Shown here piece after piece: positions 34,607-47,810 of a stretch of DNA of 64,000 nucleotides. Below the pieces are notes generated by a model. The model had not been told where the DNA came from, ran no database searches, and saw nothing but the letters and a program-made list of their open reading frames with translations. The translations under genes were made by a program, and so were the position numbers. Every line of letters begins with the position of its first letter. Positions within the stretch are counted from its first letter, which is position 1. Origin of the DNA: Purshia tridentata (taxonomy: Eukaryota; Streptophyta; Magnoliopsida; Rosales; Rosaceae). Location of the stretch: positions 1 to 64,000 of the forward strand of contig QANT01006607.1 in assembly GCA_003254885.1 (NCBI GenBank). Reading direction: 5' to 3'.

Positions 34607-36246
34607 GTTCTCCATCACCATTCATTTTTATATACATGTACTTACTTGGATCCCTTTTCAGTTTTATATGTAAACCACAAGGAACGTAGGAAACAAGTAA
34701 GCATGTAGTTGACTATCTTCTAAAGACTAAAATATTGTGAACTTAATTAATACACATGATCACATCTATAATTTATAAAAGGTTCATATTCCAAAGCTAT
34801 ATATATATATATATATGCTAGTTACTAGGTAGCATCCAATTCATTCCAAGGGGGGAAGGCCCAAGCCCATTTGGGAGGGTATAAATTCATGCTTTATGAT
34901 AAACCTTAATTTTATAAATACCATGAAGCTCATAGCTAATGCTGTTTAGGGCTTTGCACCGATTACCATGAAGGTCCTCTGAAAATGCCATAGAAAAGAG
35001 AATATGCAGAAAAGGTACAACAGCTAGATAATACATCAACCTAGACTAGTAACTTCTCGTTGGCTTCCTCAGTTTCTTCAAAACCAATCTATATAAGATG
35101 GTCTTTTAAAAAGTGCCTCCAAACATTTGATATCTATCTATCTAGAATTGTATACACATGCACCCACATGAAGGAAAGAACACTAGGACTATTGTACTGC
35201 AAGAAGTGAAGCTTGTAAGTATGGTTTAGCTAACAATCAGTCAATGTGTGCCTCATCCAAACCAAGCCAGTTTAAAGGGTAAACTTAACATTTATAGATG
35301 CTTGCATCATGAACATAGCAGCCTAAAAAACATTTAAACATATTTCAAAACTCAATTCGATCAGGAGCCTATCACCTCAAAACTCAACCATATGGATATC
35401 ATGACTTATAGCAGCCTAAAAAACACTGAAGATCTAGACTTTCTTTGGTATACTCTGATTCTATTATATATTAGAATAAACAAATTCATTAATCATAACC
35501 CGAAAAGGGTTTTGATAAGGTGCAACCCTAACACAATAGGAAAGGAAACCATAATGGGAACCTAAATAACAGCTGAATCACTTCATTTACCAATGTTACT
35601 TTCTCACAATTTTGATCCCCCACTCATCAGTGGACACGAAATTCGTGCTCATCAACCTAGTGGATCAAAATCCAACAACTGACATTCAAATGCCGTTATG
35701 TATTTTTAGTTTTTGAATTAGTATCATCCGTTGGATCATAATCCAATGGCATGGATGAGTAGGAGAACATAACTGCATTCATATTCAAAAATCTGCTAAT
35801 CTTAACATAACAACTTGCAGAATGGAAATTATTTCAGTGAACATAGTCATCACTGTTTAATTGGTATTCTAATCCATGACATTCATAAATGATATGTACA
35901 AACAAGTTGATATAGCCATAACCACTAATCCAATGTATAAAACTAAATAAATATTTAATGAAATACACCCATAATCAAACTGAGTTCAGTACAATTCTAT
36001 ATATAGCTAAAAACGATACAATATCCGGCATTGCAGTTGTACAAACGTTTCTATCAAGTACCAGTTTAAGAGAGAACAATTATACTTTTCCTCAAAGATA
36101 CGTATATTAATTTAACTTAATTAACCAACAATTCATTCGGAAAGTGACCCAGATCTGAACAAACCCACTGGACCACCATTGAGATTCTCTCACAGAGACC
36201 CCAGAATTACACGGCAGTTATTGAAATGAAATAAAGGGGCATGCTT

Positions 36247-36645
36247 TCATGAAACCTGGTGGAGCAGCAGCAGCCTCCGGGTCTTGGCCAACCCGACCTT
36301 CTTCGCCACCCGATCTTCGCGGGCCCCTGAGTCCGACTCGTCGTGGTACCAACCCACCGTTTTCTGAGCTTCCAGGACAATCTGCGACAAACCTGAACGA
36401 CCCATTTCGGCCAAAGAAAGAAGACTTAGAAAAATTTATACCCAAAAACAACAACAACAAAAAAACCAAAAAACAGAGCTGAAAACGGTTAGTGCACCTT
36501 GTTTAACGGTCTGTCTGTTTTCGCGGATCTCGTGGATGGTGGCTGAGATTTTCCAGTAGAGAGGGCGACCCATGTAGAAGAGGAAGAGAAGACTGAGAGC
36601 TACGATCACCAAGCGGAATGTGAGCCTTGCTGCAGGCGACGCCAT
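36247..36645 (-). CDS. Small membrane-anchored protein (At5g18850-like, unknown function)
   Basis: Two exons, 36498-36645 and 36247-36392, joined by a GT-AG intron to give 97 residues. The N-terminus MASPAARLTFRLVIVALSLL followed by FLFYMG forms one hydrophobic span (about residues 9-25), then IHEIRENRQTVKQGLSQIV and EAQKTVGWYHDESDSG, ending in RRLLLLHQVS. It belongs to a short conserved plant family whose role is unknown. It probably anchors in a membrane with its soluble tail on one side. Position between NSH3 and the ERD6-like transporters matches the Arabidopsis order. The plus-strand open frame at 36249-36482 is a shadow of exon 2. Confidence 0.85.
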
Positions 36646-36669
36646 TTTCGTTGCTTCTTTGGGGTGTGT

Positions 36670-36715
36670 GCGTGTGTGATAGTGTGACAGTGTGACAGTG
36701 TGACAGTGTGATAGT
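36670..36715. repeat. 8-bp tandem repeat in the 5' leader of the small membrane-protein gene
   Basis: About four copies of AGTGTGAC directly upstream of the ATG at 36645 (minus strand), where length changes could affect the leader. Confidence 0.8.
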
Positions 36716-37524
36716 AGACAAGGAAGGTTCAGTTATATCGCTAAACCTTCTATGCTTGATTGCAATCTGTCATTTTATGCCGATTGCCAGGTCATTGAGC
36801 TGCATAAAGCAACATCAAATTTGCGTTTTTTAGTTTTAATTTAATGAAGAAATTTACTCGTCAAATTCAAGGGGCCATTTGTCATTCATGAATGGCTGCT
36901 TTTTCTTTGGAGGCAGGGTAGTTAGTAGATTGACCATTCTTATACCCAAATAAAATAATCAGTAAACATAAATAAGTGAATTAGAATTGAGTAAGTTGGT
37001 TGAACATAAAAATTTCTCGTATGAACATTTTCCTTCTCTTATAATAATAAAAAACATAAATAATTTTTAAGTCGAATTAATAAAGTAAAGACTAATTTTG
37101 TTGTTTTACGAGTCATTGTACAATTATATGATTTTTATAATTTTTTTGCTAGAATTATAATATATGTGAATAAGCATGAACGTGATAAATGAATTAAGCT
37201 AGTGTTAAGTCATTCAACACAGTTGATTAAATTTATCAAATTAAATTAACTAGTACTCAAATTGCAACACCAAATAGGGCGATTCTTTTATCCTCAAAAT
37301 TAATGTATCAACACTGATAAATTATTTGAAAAATCAGTGAAAGCTTATACAACATTTCGAGTTTGAACATGCATATTTTACATATGTACAGCCATTATAA
37401 AGCCGTGAAGATCCTACAATTTTTCTGTACTAACTGCATCTTTTTCAAAAAGGCAGTATAACATTATAGACTGTATGAAAACCATGTAACCGACTAAATA
37501 CCAAAAACATCTTGTAATGTCTCA
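36716..37524. other. Intergenic between the small membrane-protein gene and the LEC14B-like gene
   Basis: About 800 bases of AT-rich DNA: promoter of the minus-strand small gene and probable 3' UTR of the WD40 gene. Nothing else seen. Confidence 0.6.
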
Positions 37525-40500
37525 TTAGAAAGCCCTCCTCGGTCTTACTTTCGGCTTCACCAGGGTAGGTGCTTGGTCATCCCCAGGAAATTCCCATCTG
37601 GCGACCTTCCCGTCCCAAGAAGAGCTGATCAACATGGGGTAAAGAGGATGCCAACTACAATCTCTTACAGGTCCTTCGTGATGATCAAGTTTCGCAACTT
37701 GAGCTCCGGTCACCTTTTTACAAGAAAAAATCACTATAAATTCAGCATCACATGCATGTTCACAAGAATCACAAGCAAGCATATTTCAAGAAGTGAACAA
37801 GATAGCCTATTACTGGGCTTTGTAGTGATGAGTCATGTCATGGCAAGTCTACAAGCTAAAGTTAGGAGATTTTTTCATGGTCGTGTTCTTTATCAGAGAC
37901 AAAAATAGAGAAAAGCTGCCAGTCATGGTTCTTCTTTTTCCACAGAGAACTCTCATCCCATCGTATAGAGTTTTGAAATCATGTTTATTTTATCCTAACT
38001 AGTCTCAAAGATACCAATCGTATATCTCCATCCTTTTCATGGGTCGTACAGAAGGATACTAATGAGATAACGACTACCTCATCCCATTACACAAAATATT
38101 TAACAGAAATGACATAAGAAAAACACAATCTTGATCATGAAAAGTGCAAAAGGTTTGTTACGTACCAGATCATAGATATAGACTAAATGATCACTAGATC
38201 CAGTGTAGATGTACTTTTGTCCAGTACTGCAATAAGCAAGATACATATTAGAAATATTATCCAATACTCCTAAACACTGTCAGCACAGCCAAGTGATTGT
38301 ATAATATCATCAGATACATGGATGCCTCAGAAGCAGACCAATAGCAAACACGGTTGTGGGCTGAGTCAACCAACTGATTACATAATCTAATACACGGTTT
38401 TGGCAGACCTCTGGCATCAAACATAATAAAGAACCAAAACCAGAATACAACTTTGAAAAGTAGGAATTGAAGCATCCACCTAGTCCATCAGTTCAAGAAG
38501 GCACTTGAGCTCTTGGCTCAGAGCTCAGTAAAGACATCATGAACAGTAAAGATCAACACATTCAACCTTGTATTTACAAGGTCTGTTGTACTGAATGGAC
38601 TTGAGCCAGTATCTCTATCTGCGTCTTTGGATTTTACATACTTGTTAAAGCCAAATTCAAAATATAGAACTAGAATACAGCAATAAAAATTACCTATATG
38701 CTGGAGAAAAGTAACAGCGAATTAGAGTGCGCAAGACTGAATGGCCTGCATATGTAGCCAATGACTGATCATGGGGATGTTTCAAAGTTCTTGCATGAGC
38801 TGGGTACTCCATCCATCTATAATCCCAGTCATGATCTCTAAGCCTTGGACTGCTGGTTCAAGAATTGAAAATTAGTGGCCGAAAAATAAATCTGTACATA
38901 TATTTTAACTGTAGTAAAGAGGGTACAGACTTTAGGCATTGACCCAGTATCTGAATAAAAAGCTCATTTGACAACAATGTTATTCTAACTCAAAAAAAAA
39001 AAAGAACAAAAAGGGTTTAAATTAACTTGAGATACAAAAACTGCATGCTTTATTAAATATATTCCACCATGCTCTAACAATAGTAATTCTACTCGCTTAA
39101 TCTCACAAATGGTCCCTCCCTCACCACTTCTACTTGTCCCCCAACCTTTTTCCATCATAGAAATTCAAATCATGAAGCCTTCTCACTTAACCTTCCTATT
39201 CTTAGCCCAAAATTAAAAAATTATTTCCGCATATAGCAAAAGAATGGGAGGACAAATTGGAAACACAACCCATATAAACAAGGTGCAAAAACATTAAGAA
39301 ACTGTCCCTAAACCATGGTTTTCTAGAGAGGCAGGATTGCTTCACAATTGCCATCTAGACAGAAAATATCATGATATGAGTTCTATTGCGTTGTCAGCAC
39401 TCTATAAATTCATTCCTATATATCTTCTTCATACTACTGACATAAGATAATACATAACATCATAGGTCAACTTATTGAAATAAGACTGCCATACCCATGC
39501 CAATGAAAAAAAAAAATCTCATATTTATGCACCACAATGGAAAGCCAATGAATCAACATGAGCAGAAAAGGGAAACAAGTAACATAAACAGACGTACTAC
39601 ATGGCTCTAGAGGACATCTTTCGTATATCCCAGAGTTTGGTAGTCTGATCCTTCCCATTTGATATTAAGTAACGCCCATCTCCCCGACTATCAAGAAACG
39701 TAATTCCTTCAAGATGTCCCATCAGAACCCCAGCTGCTTGTCCTTTCGTGACAAAGCAGCGTCTATCCCACACCTGCAAGAGCAATAAATAAGCCGAAAA
39801 TTCCATCACTGAACGTTTTTTAATTCTTCTTCTTTCATGTCAATTTCAGCAAGCAGACACACTCCCCTCCTAAAAAGGAAAAGGAACATTTAAAACTACA
39901 TCAAACTGAAAAGTGTCCGATTAATTAGTATTACACATCTTTATAATACCTTGGTCCTCCTAGTAATAAGAAAACATAGGGGCTCTCATAAATGACAAAA
40001 TTCATGAGCCAGATTTACATTGAGCCATTGAATTCAAACTCTTGCAAAGAGTTACTTTAACATAACAGTATGTAAGAGTATGTCATTTCAGCGACTAAAA
40101 TTAATGACAAAAGGCCATTAATAAGCGTACCAAACAACGTAGATCAGGGTTTCTATATCTACTATGATATAAGGAACAAACATGTGCCTTACCTTACAGA
40201 GGTTATCGTCACTGCCAGAATATATGAGATGGCCAGTCTCATCTGCAAAGCATACTGTGTTTACATCTGACTGGAAAAAAAAAAAAAAAATCAATTGATG
40301 CCTGTTAAGTGCCATCAAGGCTCAAATATAAACTCATCCCCACGTTCAGTTAAAACCCAAAATCTTACAAATCTTACAAAATTCAACAAGTACTGCTTTG
40401 TTGTTGAACAATCACAGACGAAATAAACAAAGAGAATTCTACCATGTGCATTGTTATTAATAGTAATTTTAAAAGCTATTGTAAAATAAAGTAACTGTCT

Positions 40501-41988
40501 TATGATACAAAAACAAAAAAGGATCATACCATGTGCGCTGGTATTTTGAGGCTAACTTTATTTGATTGGAGATCATAAACATATATTGAAGCATCGTTAC
40601 TTCCAGCTACAAGTTCTCGTCCATCAGTAGAAAATTTTACAGAGAAAATTCCAAAGTCGTCATCATCACCATCAACAGAAAAATCCATACGTTCATGAAT
40701 TTCCTGAAAAAAATGGTGTTTTTATAATGTAAAAAGATAAAAATATGAACCAGAAAGTGATTCTATGATGCACACCATCATCATAAAACTTTTACATATA
40801 ATGAAAAAAAATACTTGGTAATTGCAATTTATAGGTGAACAAGTAATTGATAATAGCACTAGTGGCACATACCGTAATGTTTGCAAGTGACTCTGTCATA
40901 GAAGAACCAACATTGACAATATGGACAATAGGTGACATACTAGCATACGCCTGAAAATTTTATATTCAAATTAAGTGTAATTAATAAAGTAAAGAGACGC
41001 TTAAAATCACTAGAAAAGATGATAATTATATATGAAGTCTAGAATTTCTATTAGCAATCGATCTGCAACAATAATAGGCATAAAGATCAATATGGCTTCA
41101 GAACTATGGAGATCTTACAATATTTAAATTTATGTGTCAGCAGGTTTAGATCAAGGAGTAATAATTTCAGATCATAACTATTCAACAAAAGACAAGCAAA
41201 AGATCCAATAATATGAGTGCAGTATCTTTATCATTACAGCCAGTCTCTACAACTAGTCTGGAAATATAAGTTAGATCATCACAAGTTCCTAGTTATATAC
41301 TGAAGTTCCTTCTTATTCAATAGATCATCACAAACTCACAAGAAAACGTTGATCCGGTGATAGAGATGTATCAGTAATTGTCCATCTCAAGCTTTTGGTT
41401 CGAATGTCCTTCTGAACTTTCCAACCCCTATCAACATTATAGATTCTAATATGCCCTCCCTGTTCCATCAGAAAAGAAGAAAATTAGGACTACAAAACTG
41501 CATGTATGTATAGTTGGGAAATTAAGTTCTACGCACAACAATTGAAAGTCACCACAAGAATAACAAATTTGCATCACTAAGCTAATAAATTACAATACCT
41601 GAAATCCAGCAACAAAAAGTAAACCATCAGTGGAAAATTGAGAAACATAAGCAGGGCTTCTCATCTGGTCCACCCCCCAGGGACCATTTATGGGCAGATA
41701 CCGGCTCAAAACATGACAACCATCCGCTGATGAGAATCTCCCTCGTCCCGAACAATTAATTTCACGGCCAACCAACATTTTCATTGTTGAAACCGGTGAT
41801 CTCAACTTCCCAGGCATGTCCCGGCTTAGGAGTTCATGGGGTTCTGATCTAAGCTTAGTGACTTGAGCAATTTCGTGAACAAGAACATTTGATACTTCAT
41901 TGGGTCCTTTGCTTGCACCAGACCCTTCAGCAGAATTTCCACTATCACAAGTGCTATTATCTTTGCCAAAACTCGTTCTGTAACTCAT
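37525..41988 (-). CDS. LEC14B-like WD40 protein (DCAF11 family)
   Basis: Nine coding exons from the 5' end: 41599-41988, 41340-41459, 40873-40950, 40530-40703, 40193-40270, 39601-39773, 38694-38849, 38166-38226, 37525-37713, giving 472 residues. An in-frame TGA two codons before the ATG supports the start. WD40 repeats run from about residue 115 to the end, with LIYSGSDDNLCKVWDRRCF, TKLWDIRKMSS and IYTGSSDHLVYIYDL. Two repeats end in WDRR and WDIR, the DWD-box form that docks substrate receptors on DDB1-CUL4 ubiquitin ligases. The family includes LEC14B proteins and human DCAF11. A ligase-receptor role is inferred. The C-terminal tail KPKVRPRRAF is basic. A non-coding first exon is likely, with a 5' UTR intron. 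Confidence 0.94.
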
Positions 41989-42062
41989 TTTTCAATTCTA
42001 CCCAATACCCAATACTCAACAGGCCTTCATATCACTATAATTTAGTTCTGACTACGGTGACC

Positions 42063-42341
42063 CTGCACAGTGTGTAAGTGTATGTATCAGGGTTGAGACC
42101 TAAAAATGCCATAGCTTTAAACCCGAACAATCTTTATTCACATTTAACACAGCAAACAGTCGAACACAATTCAACTCAACCAGATAGCTTAACCAAGCTC
42201 AGTGGAACGGAATTCCAATATTTCAGTAACCAAATCAATGAGAAAACACAAAAAGATTCAAACTTTGAATTACCCTTATAAAATTTGCTGGCTAAGACAA
42301 CCAAACAAAGCGTTAAAAGATAATCGGAGCTACGTGCTTAC
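42063..42341 (-). other. Probable 5' UTR intron of the LEC14B-like gene
   Basis: On the minus strand CGCAGAG|GTAAGCACG (donor at 42341) and TGTGCAG|GGTCACC (acceptor at 42063) are strong splice sites bounding an AT-rich stretch upstream of the ATG, as is common in plant leaders. Confidence 0.55.
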
Positions 42342-42626
42342 CTCTGCGAATCGAGGTTTTGAGCCCTGGAAATTGGGAGAGAGGAGCTTATGGGTGAATT
42401 GGATAACTGGAAATGGAATAGGTGGTGCTTGAATGCAGGAAGAGCAGGAGGACGACGTGATCATGGAGAAAGAGATGGTCGTCTTAGTTCTTGTTAAACT
42501 GACACAGAGAGTGGGACCCACCACCCTTGCCGACTGTGTGATTACGTTCGCTGCCTGTGAATATGGACCGTCCGATTTATAGTGCCGGGAAATGTATGGT
42601 ACCAAGATTTTATTTATTTTTAGTAA

Positions 42627-42997
42627 GGTTTTTTTACGCAAATACCATCTGAACTATAAAAGGTGTGCTCTCGTACCATCCAATTTTTTTTCATTATTTG
42701 CCACATAAAATTATCAATATGTGCCAATTTGACACATCTAGTCAAATTTTATGTTAAATCATCAACTTTTTTCTCAAACTTCCTAATTTGTCTTTAAAAA
42801 AGATTTTATTTTATTTTTGTTATACTTGAGAACAAATTAAGAAGTTTGAGAAAAAAGTTAATAATTTAATAAAAAAATTGACTAGAGATGCCACATTGGC
42901 ACATATTAATAACTTAAAGTGCTAAATAGTAAAAAAAAATTTAAGTGGTACGGAAGCACATCCCTATAGTTTAGGTAGTATTTACGTAAAAAAACTC
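42627..42997. mobile_element. Mutator-type MITE, 371 bp, with 9-bp target duplication
   Basis: The whole element is a long imperfect palindrome: the left half (GGTTTTTTTACGCAAATACC...) pairs with the right half (reverse complement GAGTTTTTTTACGTAAATAC...) for about 170 bases each. It is flanked by the direct 9-bp repeat TTTTAGTAA at 42618-42626 and 42998-43006. A 9-bp duplication plus long terminal inverted repeats fits the Mutator superfamily. It lies just upstream of the LEC14B-like leader. Confidence 0.85.
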
Positions 42998-43294
42998 TTT
43001 TAGTAATTACAGAATAGTATTACTATTTACACATCTTTTATTTCTCACACCCTTTTTCATTGTACACTCTCTTTACTCCTCAGTCCTCTCACATATTTTT
43101 TTGTCAGATTATCAATTAATATGATAAGTTAAGTAAATTTATTTAAGGCACTTTTATTTTATTATAATTTGATAATCGAAGTCGTTTAATTTCTAAATTT
43201 TTATATAAAAATTATAAATATATAAAATTAAGTAAATTAAAAATCATTAAAATAGATAATTGTAATTAAATAAATAAACAAACATATTAATTTT

Positions 43295-43690
43295 GAAAAT
43301 GCTAGTGGGGAGTGGCTTGCAGGTTTTGCTATTAATTTGGGAATTAATTGGTGAGGTCCTTTGACTCGTTTCAGCTGAGGTGTGGGGCCTTTATCATGGT
43401 CTGAACTTGGAAGCTTGCTTGGGATGGGGCTTTTAGAAAGCTTTTGGTGGAAGTAGATTCTAGTGGGGCAGTGTTTCTTCTTGCCAAGGTTTGCTGAGAA
43501 GAGATTGGGATTGCCAAGTCTCCCATATATTTAGAGAAAATTGTGTGGCTGGCTGATAGTCTAGCCAACCTGGGACATTCTCTCCCTTAAGGTTATCTCA
43601 TGATCTCTTCGGTCTGTCCAAGAATAGGCTGATAGTTTTTTCTTTTTTGGGCCTCCGCCTCCCATTTTACCAAAAAATAAAAAATATAAT
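43295..43690 (+). mobile_element. LINE fragment (L1-type RNase H end), decayed
   Basis: Conceptual translation in shifting frames gives EWLAGFAINLG, AEVWGLYHGLNL, KLLVEVDSSGAVFLLAK and ADSLANLGHSL, the RNase H (RVT_3) module at the end of plant L1-type LINE ORF2. Several stops and frameshifts are present. The 5' part is missing and an A-rich 3' end follows near 43670-43690. A typical dead 5'-truncated copy. Confidence 0.75.
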
Positions 43691-44402
43691 ATTATCATTA
43701 ATTATTCACGCATTGCATTATATTATAAGATAAATATTATATGAATCATGTATGTGTCCGGTTTGGTACATAGATACACCTCTTTTTTCTTTTTTTAAGT
43801 TAGGAGAATAGGAATCGAACTTTTGGTGCATTGTAAAACTATTCTTTAAAAGGGATAAGACAAATGCTTTTTTCTGCTTCAGACAGTAGAGACAATCAAA
43901 TTGAAAACCACATTAGGAGGTACAGTCTCATCCCTGCATCTTCTATACTTCTCTCTCCATAGGGCATAGACAGAGTCACAGAAGCTTCCAAAAGCCAATT
44001 TTTTGACAGTAGAAGCAAGAGATTTTTGGTACCATCCGAAAGAAAGAACTTGAATCTCCCATTGATTATACAACTTATATGATATCCTAATGTCAAAAGT
44101 TAAGCATGTCCTGTTAATGTTATGCCTTGTAAGAATTTGAAAAACAAAAATAACAGAGAGAAAAAACTTGGAGAGGTCATTCAAAGATAAGGCATAACTC
44201 TTTAGTATAGTTTGCATAAGTCCTGTTTTCTACCATTTTCCATCAAACATGAATACAAGCAAATTTTGCTATACTACATCTTCTATTTGAGTTGAAAGCG
44301 TAAAGAATTTGACAAAAAATGATATGTGTTGCATGGTATTTTCTTGTGTATCTCCAATGTGAAACTCCTGAATGTTAGCAGTTCATTGTATCTTGTCCTC
44401 TT

Positions 44403-47400
44403 CTACGTTCTACCTGAATTGAGAGATGCTTGAATTTCTTCTAGTGTTTTTCCTTTGGTCTCTGGGACTACTTTAGCCACAAATAGGATGGTTAACAAAC
44501 AGACTACAGAGTAGAGGTAGTAAGTGCCTGTAAAACAAATCAAATGCATATATAGAATCAGACTTCAGCTGTGGAACAATACAAACCAATCAGCATATAT
44601 CATGCACTGTATGAATTGGTTCAAAGATTTTACTTACCTGGGGAACTCCACTTCATAAGAAAGTTGTAAGTATAAGAAACTATCCAAGCACCTGACCAGT
44701 TCACAAGCACCACCAAGCTCCCACCAACTCCCTTCACATCAATTGGGAATATCTGCAAAGGGAAACCACACATAATTCAGTTAAAATATTTCTCTGCAGC
44801 TCTGATATCTATTTGCTATTTGGTTCAACATGCTTGCATTATGAATGAGGAACTGACAGGTTCTTCAAAATTACCTCAGACATTATCACCCAAGGACCTG
44901 CTCCCATTCCAATGGAGAAAGACGCAACGTAAAGCTGATTTCAATAGACAGTGTAAAATGAGGAGCTGCAGTGAAATAGTTGCATGATAATTTCAAGTTT
45001 GCACTTGTAATGGTTAACTTACCAGCACACCAGACACAGCAAGTATTGGTACCAAATCCAGAGCCATACCATGTCCCTGATTTACAAGCATGATAAATAC
45101 AACTCAGACCATGATGTACCAGGGAAAAGGCAGAAAAGATTTTGTTGCAGTTTGAACTTTTGATACCTTCAGAGCAAAAGAAGTTCCTGCCAGAATACAG
45201 CCTATGAACATCCCAGCTGCTGAAACCTTCATGTGTAAACAAAAGTTCTTCATGAAAAGGCTTGCCTATAAAATATCCTTTTAATAAGAGGTCAGGGTTT
45301 TTAGATCAATCTCTACCATTACAAGAACTCTTCTTCCTGTTCTATCCATTAAGAATGCTCCCAATAGAGTGATTGGGACCTGTCAATAAATTTTACATGA
45401 GCTACATAGCTAAGTTTAGATGGAAAAACTCAAATATGAATAGGAGAAAGTGATTACCTGAAGACATGCATAAGCTATGGTTCCAATTTTGCTTGGAACT
45501 CCTACAATTGGCATTACCGAAATAGAGTAAGTTAGGAAAGACTAGCAACAAAAACCAAGTGAAATGAAGCATAGAAAAGTCCCGATAAAATACCAGCTGC
45601 TTCAAAGGTTTCACTGGCATAGAATTGTACTCCATTAATACCCGCAAATTGTTGAAATACCATTAATCCAACCCCAATCTAAAACCATCACCATTCAGGA
45701 GGTTTCAGTAAAAAAATGAAGTCATTTGGTTAAGAGCATTGAGCACAATAATGAAAATCTAGAGATGAAAGTTGCATACAGTCACAGCATGCATATGCCT
45801 TCTTTGAAACAAATCCAACATTGTGGCTTTTGGAAGACTATTTAGAGTAACAATATATTCCTGTCAAGAAACAGACAGGCTAGCCTTGTTAGAAATGTTC
45901 ATTTTAAATGACAAATGAGTTAACTAATGTTTTTCTGGTTGACAGGAAGTACTTGAATTTCAGCCATTTCATCGGATATATCAGCGTCTTCTCCACGGAG
46001 TTTCTGTAGTGCAACTTCAAATTCTTTCTCATGGCCAATCTTTGCCTGAATATAGTGTTTTTAGCCTTGTGCATCTTTATTATCCTCATTCTTTTTTTTC
46101 TCTCCATTTTCGTGGAAACATGAAAACAAAAGGTTTGAAAGCTTATTTTAATTTGGATTCTTACCAGCCATCTAGGGGACTCCGGAATAAACCATAGACC
46201 CAAAACCAGGGCAATGCAAGGAATAATTGCTTCAGATTGAAACCCAACAATCAGTCCCTTCAAAATTTACAGTTCCTTCCAAGGCAATTAAGTTGAACAA
46301 CCTATTGTAATTAAGAATAACATTATATCCAATGGTATCAGGCTTACCCATTAAAGCTAGTGTTCTCCAGTGTATAAATATTCCTATTATGAATGTAGAT
46401 GATGCTCCAATAATAATGAAAAGCTGCAGAAGAAGCATAGAGAAAAAGATAACAGTTAGTTAATTATCATATAGTTTTGAAACAGTGATACAAGAAGTTC
46501 ATAATTCTCCTACCTGATTTAATGTTGCAAGCCCTCCACGAAGATTTTTGGGTGCTATTTCTGCTATAAATACTGGGACCTGTTCATCCACTTCGCTAAT
46601 TTTTGTTAAAATTTGGAAACATCATCATTATTTAGACGATGGCAAAAACCACCATCAGATTTAACAGTCTTGCTTAGATATTCCAAAGAAGAGAACTTGG
46701 GGTTTAATGTATATAATACACACACACACATACCACGTAAGAGAAAGCTGCAATTCCATACCCAGTGAGAAACCTTCCTATGTCAAGTGACACAGCTCCC
46801 TGCATAAGATTCATAATAAATGCCTTCACTAATACTGACCGGGTTTGATTATCTTCAAAATAAATTCAAGAATTCAAAACTCTGCAACCAGAAAATACCT
46901 TAGCGTAGTAGATGGCTAGCCATGCTGCAATGCAAATAGCAGAGGACACTCTCATTGCCTGCTTCCATGAAAATTTCAAGAAGCTTTGTAATCTCCATTG
47001 TACTGAGCTTCATTATTTTATTTTTCTTTTACACCAGAAAATCACATTTTCCATACCTCTTTTCGGCCGAGAAAATCTGCAATCTTACCACTTGTTATAG
47101 CACCCAGCACTGCACCAATTGATAGTATAGAGCCAAACATGGAGAACTGCCAGATGACTGAAAATTACTAATAGTTCACTTTACTATATACAAAGCATTT
47201 CCAGTTTCCAGAAACAGGCAAAGAGAACAACAATGCAAACCTCGGCTATAGAGAGTCTAAGATCCTTCCTGAGAGAAGCTTGAGTGGGTGCTGAATAGCC
47301 CACCTGCCAAAAGAATAACTTAAGCTAAACAAACCCGTTTTTTGTCCCCTAATTAGAAAAAAGAAAGAAAGCAAACAACAAAAGAGAATACTTAGTAAAT

Positions 47401-47810
47401 CAAAAACCCTTTTAAACCAGGAACTGCAGGAAAGCTAATTGTCAAAAAACGCAGAAAGCCTATTTTATATAACCTACTCAGACTAAAAGCACAGTTTTCA
47501 TAGAAATTTAAAGGATACTTACGCATACTCCGAATTGGAAAGAGCCACAAACAGCAACACCTGTGCTAAGCAAAACCATCCCAATGGATTCACTCTTGTC
47601 GCTCTTTCCACTGCCACCATCTTCATGAGCAACAACTCTCTGTCGCCTAATGAAAGGCCGTTCCAAATCCTCATGCCTATTAATCTCCCCATTTTCAGCG
47701 TCTTTGTACTGCCCAATTGCCACATATTTATTTCTCAGTACTAAAAAGAGTAATGCTAGAGGACCAACCAGCACTTGACCATATAAGTTTATAACTATTA
47801 CCATAAGCAC
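44403..47810 (-). CDS. ERD6-like sugar transporter, copy A (ERD6-like 16 type)
   Basis: Eighteen exons, the first ending at 47523, then 47241-47303, 47057-47146, 46899-46958, 46734-46799, 46514-46579, 46348-46423, 46165-46229, 45953-46045, 45780-45860, 45594-45678, 45458-45501, 45317-45379, 45167-45226, 45023-45076, 44875-44934, 44638-44752, 44403-44527. All phases join. It is an MFS monosaccharide transporter with 12 expected spans, [25 protein letters not shown] and [11 protein letters not shown]; probably tonoplast glucose/H+ export (family knowledge). The start is odd: where copy B has ATATGGCAATTGGG this copy has ATATGTGGCAATTGGG, putting the old ATG out of frame. The upstream in-frame ATG at 47810 gives 517 residues. 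Counting from the GTG at 47723 gives 488. A spliced leader using the acceptor at 47741 is another possibility. Confidence 0.9.

Larger units (their letters stand above)
29579..36246. other. Gene-poor 6.7-kb interval with repeats
   Basis: AT-rich DNA between NSH3 and the small membrane-protein gene. It holds GA and TA microsatellites (about 29811-29834, 31453-31471, 34801-34816), a 142-bp tandem duplication, a SINE-like fragment, a decayed LTR-like repeat and a 7-bp minisatellite. No open frame over about 80 codons shows protein similarity. Confidence 0.7.

Noticed and set aside
43800-43830. B-box-like GTTCGATTCC (minus strand)
   Set aside because: Isolated motif without A box or cloverleaf.
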